Assembly: GCA_037127315.1 (NCBI GenBank)
Contig: JBBBDQ010000403.1
Span: 2,013,501 to 2,077,500, forward strand
Direction of reading: 5' to 3'
Source of the DNA: Ascarosepion bandense
Lineage: Eukaryota; Mollusca; Cephalopoda; Sepiida; Sepiidae
Length of the DNA stretch: 64,000 bases
Below the pieces are notes generated by a model, which ran no database searches, was not told where the DNA came from, and saw only the letters and a list, made by a program, of their open reading frames with translations. Positions 21,165 through 31,564 of the stretch are shown piece after piece. Position 1 is the first letter of the stretch, and every line of letters begins with the position of its first letter. Both the position numbers and the translations under genes were made by a program.

Positions 21165-21720
21165 AATGTCGGATATTCCATATTTTGATTGCTTAATAAA
21201 TCCAACTTGACACACAACTATACGTTTTCAGAAGCCAACGAAAAGATGTTTTTCATTTTTGAATTGACCGATAATAAATCGTCCTTTATTCGATAATCGA
21301 TTTTATGATTTTGTCATATGCGGACATCGTAGGGAGCAAACTGGATACGCAGTCGTATATATTGACCAATTAGAAAACAGGAAAAACACGATCCTTTTCT
21401 TGGTCCCGAAATGTTCATTTACGCGTGATTTTGCCTTTTTTCTTCAGAAGCCGTTCCCGGGACGTAAGTCTCGGCTACATGTATTTTTTTTACTCACTCA
21501 CATTTTACACACTCTTTTGTGCTGCGTTCTATCTTTCTCTTAATTTTTCATGCAACGGACGAAGAGCTGCACCTGTTTATACATTCAAAGAAACAGACGA
21601 CAATTTTTCCACTCTCTCTTTCACCCTTTCTTCCTCAAATGGCCAGCAGCAACCAAGGAAAGAGAGGAACAAACTCAACCTACAGATGCCTATTCGTGCA
21701 CACATACAGAAAGAAATCAC
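21165..21720. other. Intron DNA with short open frames, not recognised
   Basis: Three overlapping plus-strand frames (68-120 codons) run through 21425-21819 but show no family features and end in the palindrome below; treated as chance. Confidence 0.4.
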
Positions 21721-21721
21721 C

Positions 21722-21800
21722 ATAAGACATTTCTTCATAAAAACAAACTTTCCAATGAAATGTTCATTGGAAAGTTTGTTTTTATGAAGAAATGTCTTAT
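21722..21800. repeat. Perfect 79-bp palindrome (38-bp arms, 3-nt loop)
   Basis: ATAAGACATTTCTTCATAAA...CTTTCCAATGAA pairs exactly with TTCATTGGAAAG...TTTATGAAGAAATGTCTTAT around ATG. No mismatch seen. Confidence 0.93.
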
Positions 21801-22086
21801 CTGCTTGACGAAAACTTAGCCTAATTCCCCGTATTTAATAAATCAGAAGGCCTAATAGAATAAATCGGTTGTTTGCAGAGAAATTGAAAGATAAAAATCT
21901 CATTTTTATGATGAAAAGATTATTTATTATTATTTATCCAAATTATTTTTAAACAAGATAATTTTGATCAATAATAATAAATAATATTTTTATCATAAAA
22001 TAAAGCAAAATTTTTCAGTAAAAGGGAAAAAAAAACTTTTTAAATTGCCCATGAAAAATTTTCACAATAAACAAAAAAAAACTTAC

Positions 22087-22650
22087 TCCAGTAGAGTCTG
22101 TATACCAGTGACCATACGTATCTTTCAAGTTCGGTGTAGCGGGGTACTCTGACAACAAACCAAGAGTATGGGAAGCTGGCTATACTATCCACACCTTCCA
22201 TGTAGACTTTTCCGATGGCTACAACAAATACCTTGACGTCTTTGCGTTTCAGTAAGTGGCCTTGTGACCTGGTCCAAAGAAGGTTGTTCGTTCTGCCGTT
22301 AGTGATGGCGATAGCCACGTTAACTACGCGCAGTCTGGCTCCATCTTTCAAAGTAAATGAGAAACGTCGGACATAGTTTAAGGCACGATTTGTGTATTCC
22401 TGTCCTTTAATATACGGGATCCTGTCAATAGCCTTCAACACTTGTTGCAGATCACTGTAGGTGTTCAGATTGAAGTCATCTCTTTCCCATGTGCTGTAAG
22501 TGACAACACCGACTCTCACATGGCTTGGTGCTATACGGAAGTACTTGATGACATTCTTCACAAAGCTTTTCACTCTCTTGAAGTTTTCCTTGCCAACATA
22601 CGTGGATGAGTCGATGATAAACATGATGTCCATTTTGGCGGTGTCATAAC
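22087..22650 (-). CDS. Exon 21: vWA domain, repeat D
   Basis: 564 nt, phase 1-1, acceptor CTTCTCATAG, donor GTAAGT. The first ~100 residues match repeats C and E almost exactly (IIDSSTYVGKENF to EYTNRAL). The last third differs from them (SQGHLLKRKDVKVFVV, GKVYMEGVDSIAS, LERYVWSLVYRLYW). This mosaic pattern suggests partial homogenisation by gene conversion. The MIDAS alterations are the same as in the other repeats. No cysteine. Confidence 0.96.
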
Positions 22651-22734
22651 CTATGAGAAGAGAGGACATTAGCATATGTTAACAACTGGTGAAGACAAAG
22701 TGTTTCCATTAGAATATACGAGAACGTTCGATGA

Positions 22735-22779
22735 TAAAATCCATTATGAACATCATCTCTATTTTAGAAGTGTCATGAC
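22735..22779 (-). pseudogene. Truncated relic of the vWA exon start (upstream of repeat D)
   Basis: The reverse complement after CTCCTAA reads G-HDTSKIEMMFIMD in the exon frame, matching G-YDTAKMDIMFIID. The acceptor has lost a G (CTAAG then TCATG), and similarity stops within about 15 codons. The flanking intron is also duplicated relative to the true exon border. Homologous to the relic at 10300. Confidence 0.68.
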
Positions 22780-22942
22780 TTAGGAGAAAAGAGGCATTTA
22801 CAATACATTAATATTGTCCAAAACAAGGAATTTCATTTATCTTATGCAAGAAGATTTTCTGATGCGGCTGGTAGAACATTTCACACGAAAGATTACGAAT
22901 CTATTAAATCGGATGCAATGACTATCAGGAAAGTCTACTTAC

Positions 22943-22966
22943 CTCGCAGTTTAATTTCTTCCAGTT
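22943..22966 (-). CDS. Exon 20: 24-nt linker micro-exon before vWA repeat D
   Basis: Acceptor CATTTGCAG and donor GTAAGT bound 24 nt in phase 1-1. It reads E-LEEIKLR and leads into the vWA exon 0.3 kb downstream. Confidence 0.9.
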
Positions 22967-23300
22967 CTGCAAATGGAAAATAAATGAAGAAATAAAATTC
23001 AGATGAACGATATTTGATTGATGTACAAAAATTTGAAATTTTTTTGAAGAGTATCAGATTGTTAATTTGGAAACGAAAAGTCAGAAATAAAAAATGCAGG
23101 TTTTTGGAGTTAAGCATAATTAACCAAATATTATTAACCCAATTTTCCCATGAATATTTGTAATTAACCTAAGAAGAATCTTATAATTCCAAATGCGTAT
23201 AGCATCATTTCTTCGTGAGGTAATATAAAAATGGCATTAGAATGGAATCAGCATAAACCTTATTGATAATACATACACATAGATGTAACGTTATATTTAC

Positions 23301-23336
23301 CTTCGGCTCGATATTCTTCGATAATTTCTTCATTTG
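23301..23336 (-). CDS. Exon 19: 36-nt linker micro-exon, repeat C
   Basis: Acceptor CTTCCTTTCAG and donor GTAAAT bound 36 nt in phase 1-1. It reads A-NEEIIEEYRAE. The split G/CA gives Ala where other repeats have Glu. A Helitron-like insertion ends only about 40 bp from its acceptor side. Confidence 0.88.
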
Positions 23337-23375
23337 CTGAAAGGAAGAATAAGAAAATCACTTTTGCGCTCGTTA

Positions 23376-23401
23376 TCTAAACTTATTTATAAATGGAACT
23401 T

Positions 23402-23452
<51 letters not shown>

Positions 23453-23912
23453 GTTACCTATAGACTCCTAAACAGCTGAACCGATTTTCTTGAAAATTTA
23501 CACAGTTGTACTATAAGCATCTGCGAGTGTTTTTAGCTAGGTTTTGTGTCGAGGTACCCCCGATAAATATTGAAAATCGATAATCGAAAAAATCAGATTA
23601 CAGAAGGATTGGTCCGATTTTAATCAAATTTAATACACTCATAGACAAAGACATAAGAAACGATATTCAGAAGTTTCAAGGTTGCAGTTCTTACAATAAT
23701 GCAGAAAATCGATAATATTTATAAATAAAAGGCAAGATGTTTGTGTGTGTGTCTGTTTATCTGTCTGTATGTCACTTATACAAATCCACAATTTTTATCC
23801 GATTCTCACCAAATTTCACACAAATATACTTTAGGCTGAGTCTGAGCTTCAGGACCATGGATTAGTTTTAAAGCTTTCATTACACCCGAGCAACGCCGGG
23901 CTATACTGCTAG
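23376..23912 (+). mobile_element. Non-autonomous Helitron-like element
   Basis: Starts TCTAAACTTATTTATAAATG after A, ends with hairpin CCCGAGCAACGCCGGGCTAT then ACTGCTAG before T. Same family as 14308-15008; contains a (GT)n tract and the AACCGATTTTCTTGAAAATT block. It begins about 40 bp from the acceptor of exon 19. Confidence 0.78.
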
Positions 23913-23914
23913 TT

Positions 23915-24715
23915 TATGATATTGGCAGTAATGAAAACGGAAATGCATTTTTCTTCACTCGATTTCATGTAAGGTTATAAGTAATTATTAAATAAGATAG
24001 TTCATCATGAGATTAAATTAGGTACCTTCACCCATTCACCCCAAAACGGCATAGCATGATGTTAAAAGGGGATAAATTTTAATAAAATCAAAGTTTTATT
24101 ATCAAAATATCTATGTTATCATTAAGAGAAAACATCAAATGTAGTTGTCATTCTTTTTCACATTTTGTAATCCTTTCTAACTCGTTCAAAATTTTGGTTA
24201 ATATTTTGTTTTCCGTCAGTGATTCACGACATGGAAAACGTAATATTTCAATATTTTGTATAATCACTACCAAGGAAAACGTAATATTTTGCAATTCGTT
24301 TTTTGATGTTGAAAGACACATTAAATTTGAAATCATTGCAAAAATCAATAAATTTTCGGATTTTAATGAAACATTCAGGACTTATTCACAAATGAATAGA
24401 GTTATTTACGCATTTATTATTTTTTGAAAACCTTGAAAAATATTTTTTCATCTGTCAACCCCTCTAATGAATTGTATGAAACTTCTAGAAAATCAATATG
24501 TATCCCAATTTATTTTTTACTTAAATGCAGGATTTCTTGGAAAATATAAACCATGTATATTTTATTTGATTAGGAGACTATTTTCTTGAAAATCTGCTCC
24601 GAATAGTAAAAAGAAAAATGCATAAAAACGGTGCTATTTTTAATGTAGATAAACTCTTAATTGATTTGAATAAAAATTAATTTTGGAATATTTATTCTGA
24701 AAAAAATCGGTGCAC
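23915..24715. other. Intron DNA, nothing recognised
   Basis: AT-rich; a 104-codon plus frame and its minus shadow have no family features. GGAAAACGTAATATT occurs twice near 24235 and 24275. Confidence 0.45.
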
Positions 24716-24734
24716 AATGATTTTTTATAAAAAT

Positions 24735-25168
24735 TGTTTTCATTTTTTTCCTTTCTTCCTTTTTCCTTTCTTCCTTTTTCCTTTCTTCCTTCTTCCTTTT
24801 CCTTTCTTCCTTTTTCCCTTCCTTCCTTTCCTCTTTCTTCCTTTTTCCTTTCTTCCTTCTTCCTTTCACCTTTCTTCCTTTCTCCTTTCTTCCTTTTTCC
24901 TTTCTTCCTTCTTCCTTTCTCCTTTCTTCCTTTCTCCCTTTTTCCTTTCTTCCTTCTTCCTTTCTCCTTTCTTCATTTTCCTTTCTTCCTTCTTCCTTTC
25001 TCCTTTCTTCCTTTTTCCTTTCTTCCTTCTTCCTTTTCCTTTCTTCCTTTTTCCCTTCTTCCTTTCCCCTATCTTCCTTTTTCCTTGCTTCCTTCTTCCT
25101 TTCTCCTTTTTTCCTTTCTCCTTTCTTCCTTCTTCCTTTCTCCTTTCTTCCTTTTTCCTTTGCTTCTT
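24735..25168. repeat. Polypyrimidine (CTTTCTTCCTT) minisatellite
   Basis: About 430 bp of C/T only on the plus strand, built from CCTTTCTTCCTTTTT and TTCCTTCTTCCTTT units. All ORFs here are artefacts of base composition. Long homopurine/homopyrimidine tracts can form triplex (H-DNA). Confidence 0.93.
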
Positions 25169-25611
25169 ATGATGAATTATAAAGTTTCAAACATGTTTTC
25201 AATTACTTCCAGTCACTCAGCGTCGTCGGTTATTAAATTTATTAAGTAAAGTCTATATTTACAAATCGAAAATTGAAAAGCTTAATACAAATCATTTAGA
25301 ATTAAGATGTTTAAAATAATATTAATAAGTTCTGTTAAACGGTGCATTTTATTTTACGATGGAAATTATAAGAGACTTGTCATTAAAAGATCACGTTTTT
25401 CAATGGTTGTTCCGCTTACGAAACGTTCACTCAAATTATGTCATTTTTGGTCACCATACTTTCAGAAGTGTAAACTGATTGTTAAGAGAAGCTGTTATTG
25501 CCTCGTTGAAAGGCCGACGATTCGGAACTTTCTGATTATGAAATACATTTATTCGAAAGTTCACGCTATGAAAAAGTAATATTTGTTTAAAATTAGATTA
25601 ATTTAACTTTA

Positions 25612-26245
25612 AATTTTACCCGTGTATTGAATACTGCAGCCATATCTGGTCGGGTGCTTCGGCTATTCACCTCGTGGTTCACGACAAAATCCAACAGAGA
25701 ATTTGTAATGTGATCGATACCGACTTGGCAGCTTGGCTGCAGTCGCTCGCTTATCGGCATGATGTGGCTTCGTTGTGCATCTTTTTCAAATACTTTCACG
25801 GCTTCTGCTTCAATGAACTTAGCTCACTGATGCCCTCTGTGTATGAATTTACACAAGCTACTAGACTAGCAACAAAGTCCCACCCTTTTACAGTGAAACC
25901 GATAAAATGTAACCGCAATTTCTACTCTAATAGCTTCTTTTATCGCACTTCCCGCCTGTGGAATTCCCTTCCGGATATTTGCTTCCCCGACAGCTACAAT
26001 CTCCAGGAATTTAAATAAAAGGCCAATAGTCATTGCTATCTCACTACCTAGCATCCTTTCTCTCAAGCTCTTTCCTTCACCCACTCCACCCCATTACACC
26101 GGTGTTCTCATCCGTTTATTACTCTCCCCCTGACACCCCTATAACCTACCGCTCTTTCTCATCACTTTCCCCCAAGTAACACCCTGCGCAACAGTGGTTG
26201 TAAAACTGCCTTGCCTGATGTGAAATGATTTTAAGAAAAATTATA
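25612..26245 (+). pseudogene. LINE family B, C-terminal ORF fragment and 3' end
   Basis: Frame from CIEYCSHIWSG (25620) through VVHDKIQQRICNVID, FFKYFHGFCFNELS and LWNSLPDICFPDSYNLQEFK ends in TAA at 26018. The 3' UTR ends with CGCAACAGTGGTTG...CTTGCCTGATGTGAAATGA. 5' truncated. Confidence 0.87.
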
Positions 26246-26249
26246 AAAA

Positions 26250-26660
26250 CATAACGAGTCACAGATGTATATTTTATTTTTGAAAAGATGTATATTTTAT
26301 TTTTGAAAGATTTTTAAAACAGAGAATTAACTTTTCTTTACAGATATATCGATCGCTCAAAATGGCCGAAAAATTGAAATTTTTAAAAATTTCAAATACT
26401 TCAAATCTGATAAATATAATTTTTGTTAAAAATTCACCAGATTATTTTTCCTAGGAATAGTAATTATAATTATTTAACTTTCAATTAAAACTAAAATAAA
26501 AAACTTCAAGATAATGTTTTTAATTTTAAAGACTACAATTAAAAATTTACATATATTTTCTTATTTTGCATCACGACTGTGGGAAACTTATTAGATGTCG
26601 TTATCAATAACATGTAAGATACAGAAGGAATAAATGTGAGAAATAGACAATACAATTTCT
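26250..26660. other. Intron DNA, nothing recognised
   Basis: Very AT-rich; a short direct duplication of GATGTATATTTTATTTTTGA at about 26265-26310. Confidence 0.5.
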
Positions 26661-26668
26661 ACACTGAC

Positions 26669-26695
26669 CTAGATACCGCAAACGTTCTTTATAAC
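26669..26695 (-). CDS. Exon 18: 27-nt linker micro-exon b, repeat C
   Basis: Acceptor TTTCTTACCAG and donor GTCAGT bound 27 nt in phase 1-1. It reads G-YKERLRYL, close to YKERLEYL (exon 28) and YQERLQFL (exon 23). Confidence 0.86.
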   Translation of the reverse strand, partial: VIKNVCGI

Positions 26696-27095
26696 CTGGT
26701 AAGAAAGAAAAGAAAAGAAGATATTTAGAATGAAGGGAATATTGTAAATTCAGATGTTTACGGGATTATCTGATTTATATAAAAACGTATATGTTACAAA
26801 TAAATACACATTTAATAAGTAACGGAAGAGATTTGAGATATAGAAAGAAATTCAATATAAAAAAGTCTGCAGAGAAGAGACAGACGATTCTCGCAGTAGA
26901 TATGTTTTTGTTGTATAAGAATTTGATTTGATTATTGTAAAGTCGTTCTATTTATTTATTAATGCGATTTTAGTAGAATCAATTTGAATAATTAAACTGA
27001 TCGATGTTGCAAAAATATTAATTAATTATTTTTTTGATTTAGAAGTTTGTAAAAATGAGTTTAAAATTTATTTGACAGTTTCGAACATGACCAAC

Positions 27096-27122
27096 CTTGT
27101 AGGTTCCAGTTTCTGTCAAAAC
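27096..27122 (-). CDS. Exon 17: 27-nt linker micro-exon a, repeat C
   Basis: Acceptor TATTACAG and donor GTTGGT bound 27 nt in phase 1-1. It reads S-FDRNWNLQ. The donor flank GTTGGTCATG is shared with exon 27. Confidence 0.86.
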
Positions 27123-27490
27123 CTGTAATAATAAACAAATTCGACATCATTAATAGGAGGGTCAGATGGCCTTGGAAATTTTAAACTGAAATGAATTAGG
27201 ATGCAGGATATATAAGGAATATTTAATGTTGTTTCTATCAGAGATGGAAAACATTCCTGATTATATGGAGTAAATACTAGAATTTAAATTCATAACTGAG
27301 AAAATGCGAAGCAGTTCTATTCGGTTTGTTAGGATGATGGGATATTATTTCTGTCTGCCTTACATTTTGAATATGAAAAATCATGATTACTACGAAAAGC
27401 CTTCAATGCTAAAACAATGCTAAACCACAGTTAAATAAATTGACAAAGAAATGCACCTAAAACGAATTTAGCAATAAACAATTTACTTAC

Positions 27491-28054
27491 TCCAATAGAG
27501 TCTATAAACAAATATCTCAGTGAATCTTTCAAGTTCAATGTAACTGGGTACTCTGAGAATAAACCATCTGTATGGGACGCTGGCTATACTCTTCACACCT
27601 TTCATGTACACTTCTCCGATGGCCACAACAAATATCTTGACATCTTCGCGTTTCAGTATGTCGGCCTGTGACCTGGTCCACAGAAGATTGTTCGTTCTGC
27701 CGTTAGTGATGGCGATGGCCACGTTAATTACGTGTAGTCTGGCTCCATCTTTTAAAGTAAATGAGAAACGTCGGACATAGTTTAAGGCACGATTTGTGTA
27801 TTCCTGTCCTTTAATATACGGGATCCTGTCAATAGCCTTCAACACTTGTTGCAGATCACTGTAGGTGTTCAGATTGAAGTCATCTCTTTCCCATGTGCTG
27901 TAAGTGACAACACCGACTCTCACATGGCTTGGTGCTATACGGAAGTACTTGATGACATTCTTCACAAAGCTTTTCACTCTCTTGAAATTTTTTTTACCAA
28001 CGTAAGTGGATGAGTCGATGATAAACATGATGTCCATTTTGGCGGTGTCATAAC
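27491..28054 (-). CDS. Exon 16: vWA domain, repeat C
   Basis: 564 nt, phase 1-1, acceptor CTTCTCATAG, donor GTAAGT. Starts GYDTAKMDIMFIIDSSTYVG and ends YRLYW. About six residues out of 188 differ from repeat E by eye; the N-terminal half is also almost identical to repeat D. MIDAS is D-S-S-T-Y, EYTNRAL, ITNG. No cysteine. The high identity, including flanking intron sequence upstream of the acceptor, indicates recent duplication or gene conversion. Confidence 0.96.
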
Positions 28055-28538
28055 CTATGAGAAGAGAGGACATTAGCATATGTTAACAACTGGTGAAGAC
28101 AAAATGTTTCCATTAGAATATGCAAAAAAATTTGATGATATTATTAATATAACATTTTGGTTGCTGGCCTCTAAAACCGTATTAAATTAGTTGCATGACG
28201 TTTTAAGAATTTCCAATACCCTCGCCTGGACAGCCTCTTTGAACGTTTGGTGATATATTTGCCCTTTGTTACCCAGAGCTCTCCAACCAAAATTGTTAGA
28301 GGTGAAATTGTTAGATAGAAATTGTTATTTTTACATTTAGCAATTTTTACGCTAAAATGATGAGATATAGCTGACAATCTCGTACTGCACTTAAATCCGT
28401 GAATTCGAGTTACCAAGTAGGAACACTTGTTAGGAAATTATAGAAGTTTATGACAATTATGCAAATATCTATAGAATCTGAAAGAAGTCTAGCAGTGATC
28501 ACAAAAATTTTACTAGTGTTTTCCGTAAATCTACTCAC

Positions 28539-28562
28539 CCCGCAGTTTAATTTCTTTCAGTT
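28539..28562 (-). CDS. Exon 15: 24-nt linker micro-exon before vWA repeat C
   Basis: Acceptor TTATTTGCAG and donor GTGAGT bound 24 nt in phase 1-1. It reads E-LKEIKLR. It joins the vWA exon through the G/GT (Gly) codon. It is nearly identical to exons 10 and 20. Confidence 0.9.
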
Positions 28563-28829
28563 CTGCAAATAAAATAAAAAGCGCGAAAAATGAAAATATC
28601 AGAAGAAATAAGTGATAGAATCACGAATATTTCACTATTATTTATTAAGAAAAAAAACATTTAGTTGCAATATGAATTCACATTTAGCTTTGTACCTATT
28701 CAAAACTTAGCATAGAGAAAACATCTTGTTAATGTTAATTGATTATTCTCTTTGCTAAGACAACATATATTCTTCTAATGCAGTTAACATAAACTATGAA
28801 AGGATAGAAAAGGTGCTTGTCCATTGGTC

Positions 28830-29392
28830 AGGATATTCCATTGGTCGGGATAAAGTCAGGTGGTCACGTGACACCCGATTGTGACATCACTCCTGATAAT
28901 GATTCAATGTGGCCTCCCTTTGTCAGTTCTATAAATACTTTCATGGCTTCTGCTCCAACGAACTTAAGTCCCTGGTGCCTCCTCAACAGGTGTTTACTTG
29001 TGCAACCAGATTGGCAACTGGGAGATTAACCAAATGCAGACGACAATTATACACCTGCAGCTTCTTCTCTCGCACTTCCTACCTGTGGAACTCGCTCACA
29101 TATTCTTGCTTTCCTGACGGCTACAACCTCCAGTAATTCAAATGCAATGTCAATACTCATCTATTAACCACTTGACTGTAGTTTTTCCCCACCCCGTATA
29201 TCCTTTCCTTTCTCTCCACCTTTTGAAAATGTCATCACACCTGCATTCTCCTCTTTCTATTGCTCCTTTCTAACTGGTTCGTTTTCCTCTTCACTCTCTT
29301 CTAATTAATCTTTTTACACTTAAGTAGCCCCCTGCATATCAGTGGCGTTACCGCCTTGCTTGGGGTGATACGATTAAAAAAAAAAAAGAAAA
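28830..29392 (+). pseudogene. LINE family B, C-terminal fragment with internal deletion
   Basis: Reads VASLCQFYKYFHGFCSNELK, LVPPQQVFTCATRLATG, then skips the SHPFTV block seen in other copies and continues RLTKCRRQLYTCSFFSRTSY. Terminates at a mutated YNLQ* and ends with the CATATCAGTGGCG...CTTGCTTGGGGTGATA signature and A tail. Confidence 0.82.
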
Positions 29393-29850
29393 AGTGAGAG
29401 AGTTTTTCAGCTAACAGTAACCGAGAAAGAAGGTTGTTCGTTTTTTCCCGGCCTTTGGCATAGGCAGAATCTGTTCCGCTGGAACATGAACATCCTATCG
29501 TTCCGTTGGGGTATAGATGAAGCCTGCCATTTCCCTTTGGGATATTAATGAATTCAGCCCCTCCAGATCTGGAGTCATAACAATAGCCGAACAGAAGTTT
29601 AAGTTACATGTAAGACTTTTCCTTTTGTTCTTACTGATACTTTGCTTTGCGTTAGATATAATAGATATGTATTTCTCCACGTGGGAACACTTGCTTGTAT
29701 GTATGTATTATTTGTGTATGTCATAAGATATAAAAGTTTTTTCGAGAGCAAGCATTCATTCATTCATTCATTCATTTCACTTTTCCTTTTCTACCTTATT
29801 CCTTCAACGATATTTCTTAAAATAGTGATATGCATGCAATATTAACTTAC

Positions 29851-29886
29851 CTTCTGCTCTATATTCCATTATGGTTTCTTGGTTCT
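29851..29886 (-). CDS. Exon 14: 36-nt linker micro-exon, repeat B
   Basis: Acceptor ATTCTTTCAG and donor GTAAGT bound 36 nt in phase 1-1. It reads E-NQETIMEYRAE. The split codon with exon 13 is G/AG (Glu), and with exon 15 it is G/AA (Glu). Confidence 0.88.
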
Positions 29887-30124
29887 CTGAAAGAATGATG
29901 TTAAAGAATGCAGTTAATATTGAACAGCCAACTGCGTCATTGTAATTAATAAGAAAAGAAAATCCATTTATTCGTTGTAAATTTCATAAAACAAAATGAT
30001 TTTCCAGATAATATTATTAATTATAAGCATCACTAGAGTGCATTAATCTTTTTATCTTATCATGCAAATATTGAACAAACTACATGGAACACAAGTTGAA
30101 ATGGAAGCACTTCAAAGCACTTAC

Positions 30125-30151
30125 CTATATATTCGAGAGCTTCTTCATGAC
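30125..30151 (-). CDS. Exon 13: 27-nt linker micro-exon b, repeat B
   Basis: Acceptor CATCAACAG and donor GTAAGT bound 27 nt in phase 1-1. It reads G-HEEALEYI. It lies about 5.4 kb downstream of exon 12. The intron between them contains the fossil gypsy element, RTE pieces and two MITEs, so the intron has grown by insertion. Confidence 0.87.
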   Translation of the reverse strand, partial: VMKKLSNI

Positions 30152-30245
30152 CTGTTGATGAAGCAGAGAACTTTATTATAATTACTGATATTTACTTGTA
30201 CATACACATGATCTTCTAGACACACACATATGCTTTTCTTTACAC

Positions 30246-30247
30246 AC

Positions 30248-30311
<64 letters not shown>
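30246..30311. repeat. (CA)n microsatellite
   Basis: About 33 units abutting the MITE that follows. Confidence 0.95.
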
Positions 30312-30313
<2 letters not shown>

Positions 30314-30694
30314 CCGGACATAATTATTAGGCCACCCCAGTGTTTTAAAAAATGATGTATTTCATACTACATTTTAGTAATGATTGCCAAGTGAATATTG
30401 TAAATGAAAATAGAATAGTTCTTTTGTTAATACTGCCCAGTAACAGGCGTATCAAATGAATTTATAAATATTTAATAATTACCTATATTGCGGTTCCATC
30501 AATGAACGAGTGAAAAAAAAAATTAGGGTGATCTGGACGAGTTCATCTTTGCTTCCTTGCCTTGTAAAATTTTGAATATTAATAATAAGAAAAGAACCAT
30601 TCTATTTTCATTTAGAATTATCCACTTAAAAATAGTATGAAATACATTCATTCTTTTAAAAAACTGGGGTGTCCTAATAATTATAGTCGCTAGT
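30308..30694. mobile_element. Tc1/mariner-like MITE
   Basis: Inverted ends contain ATAATTATTAGGCCACCCCA on the left and TGGGGTGTCCTAATAATTAT on the right, continuing through matching inner sequence (TGTATTTCATACTA, GAAAATAGAATxGTTCTTTT). Total about 387 bp, no ORF. The left boundary merges into the CA tract. The superfamily assignment rests on the terminal motif and is inference. Confidence 0.7.
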
Positions 30695-30844
30695 GTACAT
30701 ATAAATGTATATATATGATGAAAAAGTAGTTTTAAGGTATGCTATATTCATGGGTAAAAATACTGAATATCAAGGATCAGTGTATGTGAATATAAAACAT
30801 AAAAGTGAACACTGACTTCAACACCAAGCGGCGATAGTCTGTTT

Positions 30845-31018
30845 CATTGTTGAACCCTGATATAAGAGAAACACGGATATAAGAGAGGTTTTCTCTGGTA
30901 CCAAATTAGAGTCTGTGGTAATGTATATAAAATAGACCAAACCCGGATATAAGAGAAATCCGGATATAAGATAACTTTTATCCGGTCCCGACAACTCCCT
31001 TATATCAGGGTTATACTG
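30845..31018. mobile_element. pogo/Tigger-like MITE
   Basis: Left AACCCTGATATAAGAGAAAC and right CCCTTATATCAGGGTTATACTG are inverted; the right end is followed by TA. The interior repeats CGGATATAAGAGA. About 175 bp, non-coding. Left terminus is degenerate. Confidence 0.65.
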
Positions 31019-31029
31019 TAATATTTAGA

Positions 31030-31560
31030 CCCTGTGTGTTGTGTCTTGCCACGACTATTTATATATGCTGGCCCATTGTTCATTATTTTTGCTATCGCTC
31101 CTAAACCTTGTTCCGCCGTCCATTTATTCAAGCTCATTAGGTAAGGTATCCGTTGTTTTCTTTTGCCTTAAATCTGTCGCTGTGAGTATCAAAATCTGCA
31201 AGCTCTCTTTTTATATTATGTGCCCAAGAATTTTCAGTTGTCTCTTCTTGATGTTAAGTATAAGTCACTTTTTTTTCCTACTTTTTTTAAAACTTCTTCA
31301 TCAGATTCTTACCATTCTTCTGCAGAACTATTTTTAGGTGCTTCAAGTCTCTTCTTCATTTGTAAGGAGATTATCCAGCCTTCACTATTATAGAGGTGGA
31401 CTGATATTACATAACAGTTTAGTACTCTTTTACTTATTTCAATTGAATTTGTTCTGTTTCTTAGTACTTTGCTGAACTTTTGGAAGGTATTTTTCTCTAT
31501 TTCAATGCGTTGTTGAATGTTTATACAAAGACCATAATTGAAGTTTCTGCATTGCTAAGG
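31030..31560 (-). pseudogene. RTE LINE relic
   Basis: Minus-strand matches to the RTE C-terminal region (AAGAATTTTCAGTTGTCTCTTC near 31225, TTCTGCAGAACTA, GAxxTGATATTACATAACAG near 31400). Heavily decayed. Confidence 0.6.
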
Positions 31561-31564
31561 TACT

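Noticed and set aside
21425..21819. Coding gene of 120 codons
   Set aside because: It ends inside a perfect palindrome, overlaps two other equally open frames and has no family features.
24148..24348. Possible host micro-exons elsewhere in introns
   Set aside because: I looked for further AG/GT-bounded short segments resembling the linker set; outside the listed ones none combined correct length, phase and similarity.
24113..24427. 104-codon plus-strand ORF
   Set aside because: AT-rich intron; no homology features, no splice or repeat support, and a comparable minus shadow.
24717..25249. ORFs of 151 and 171 codons (Ser/Phe/Leu/Pro)
   Set aside because: Polypyrimidine tract artefact; frames are open because C/T-only DNA cannot encode a stop.
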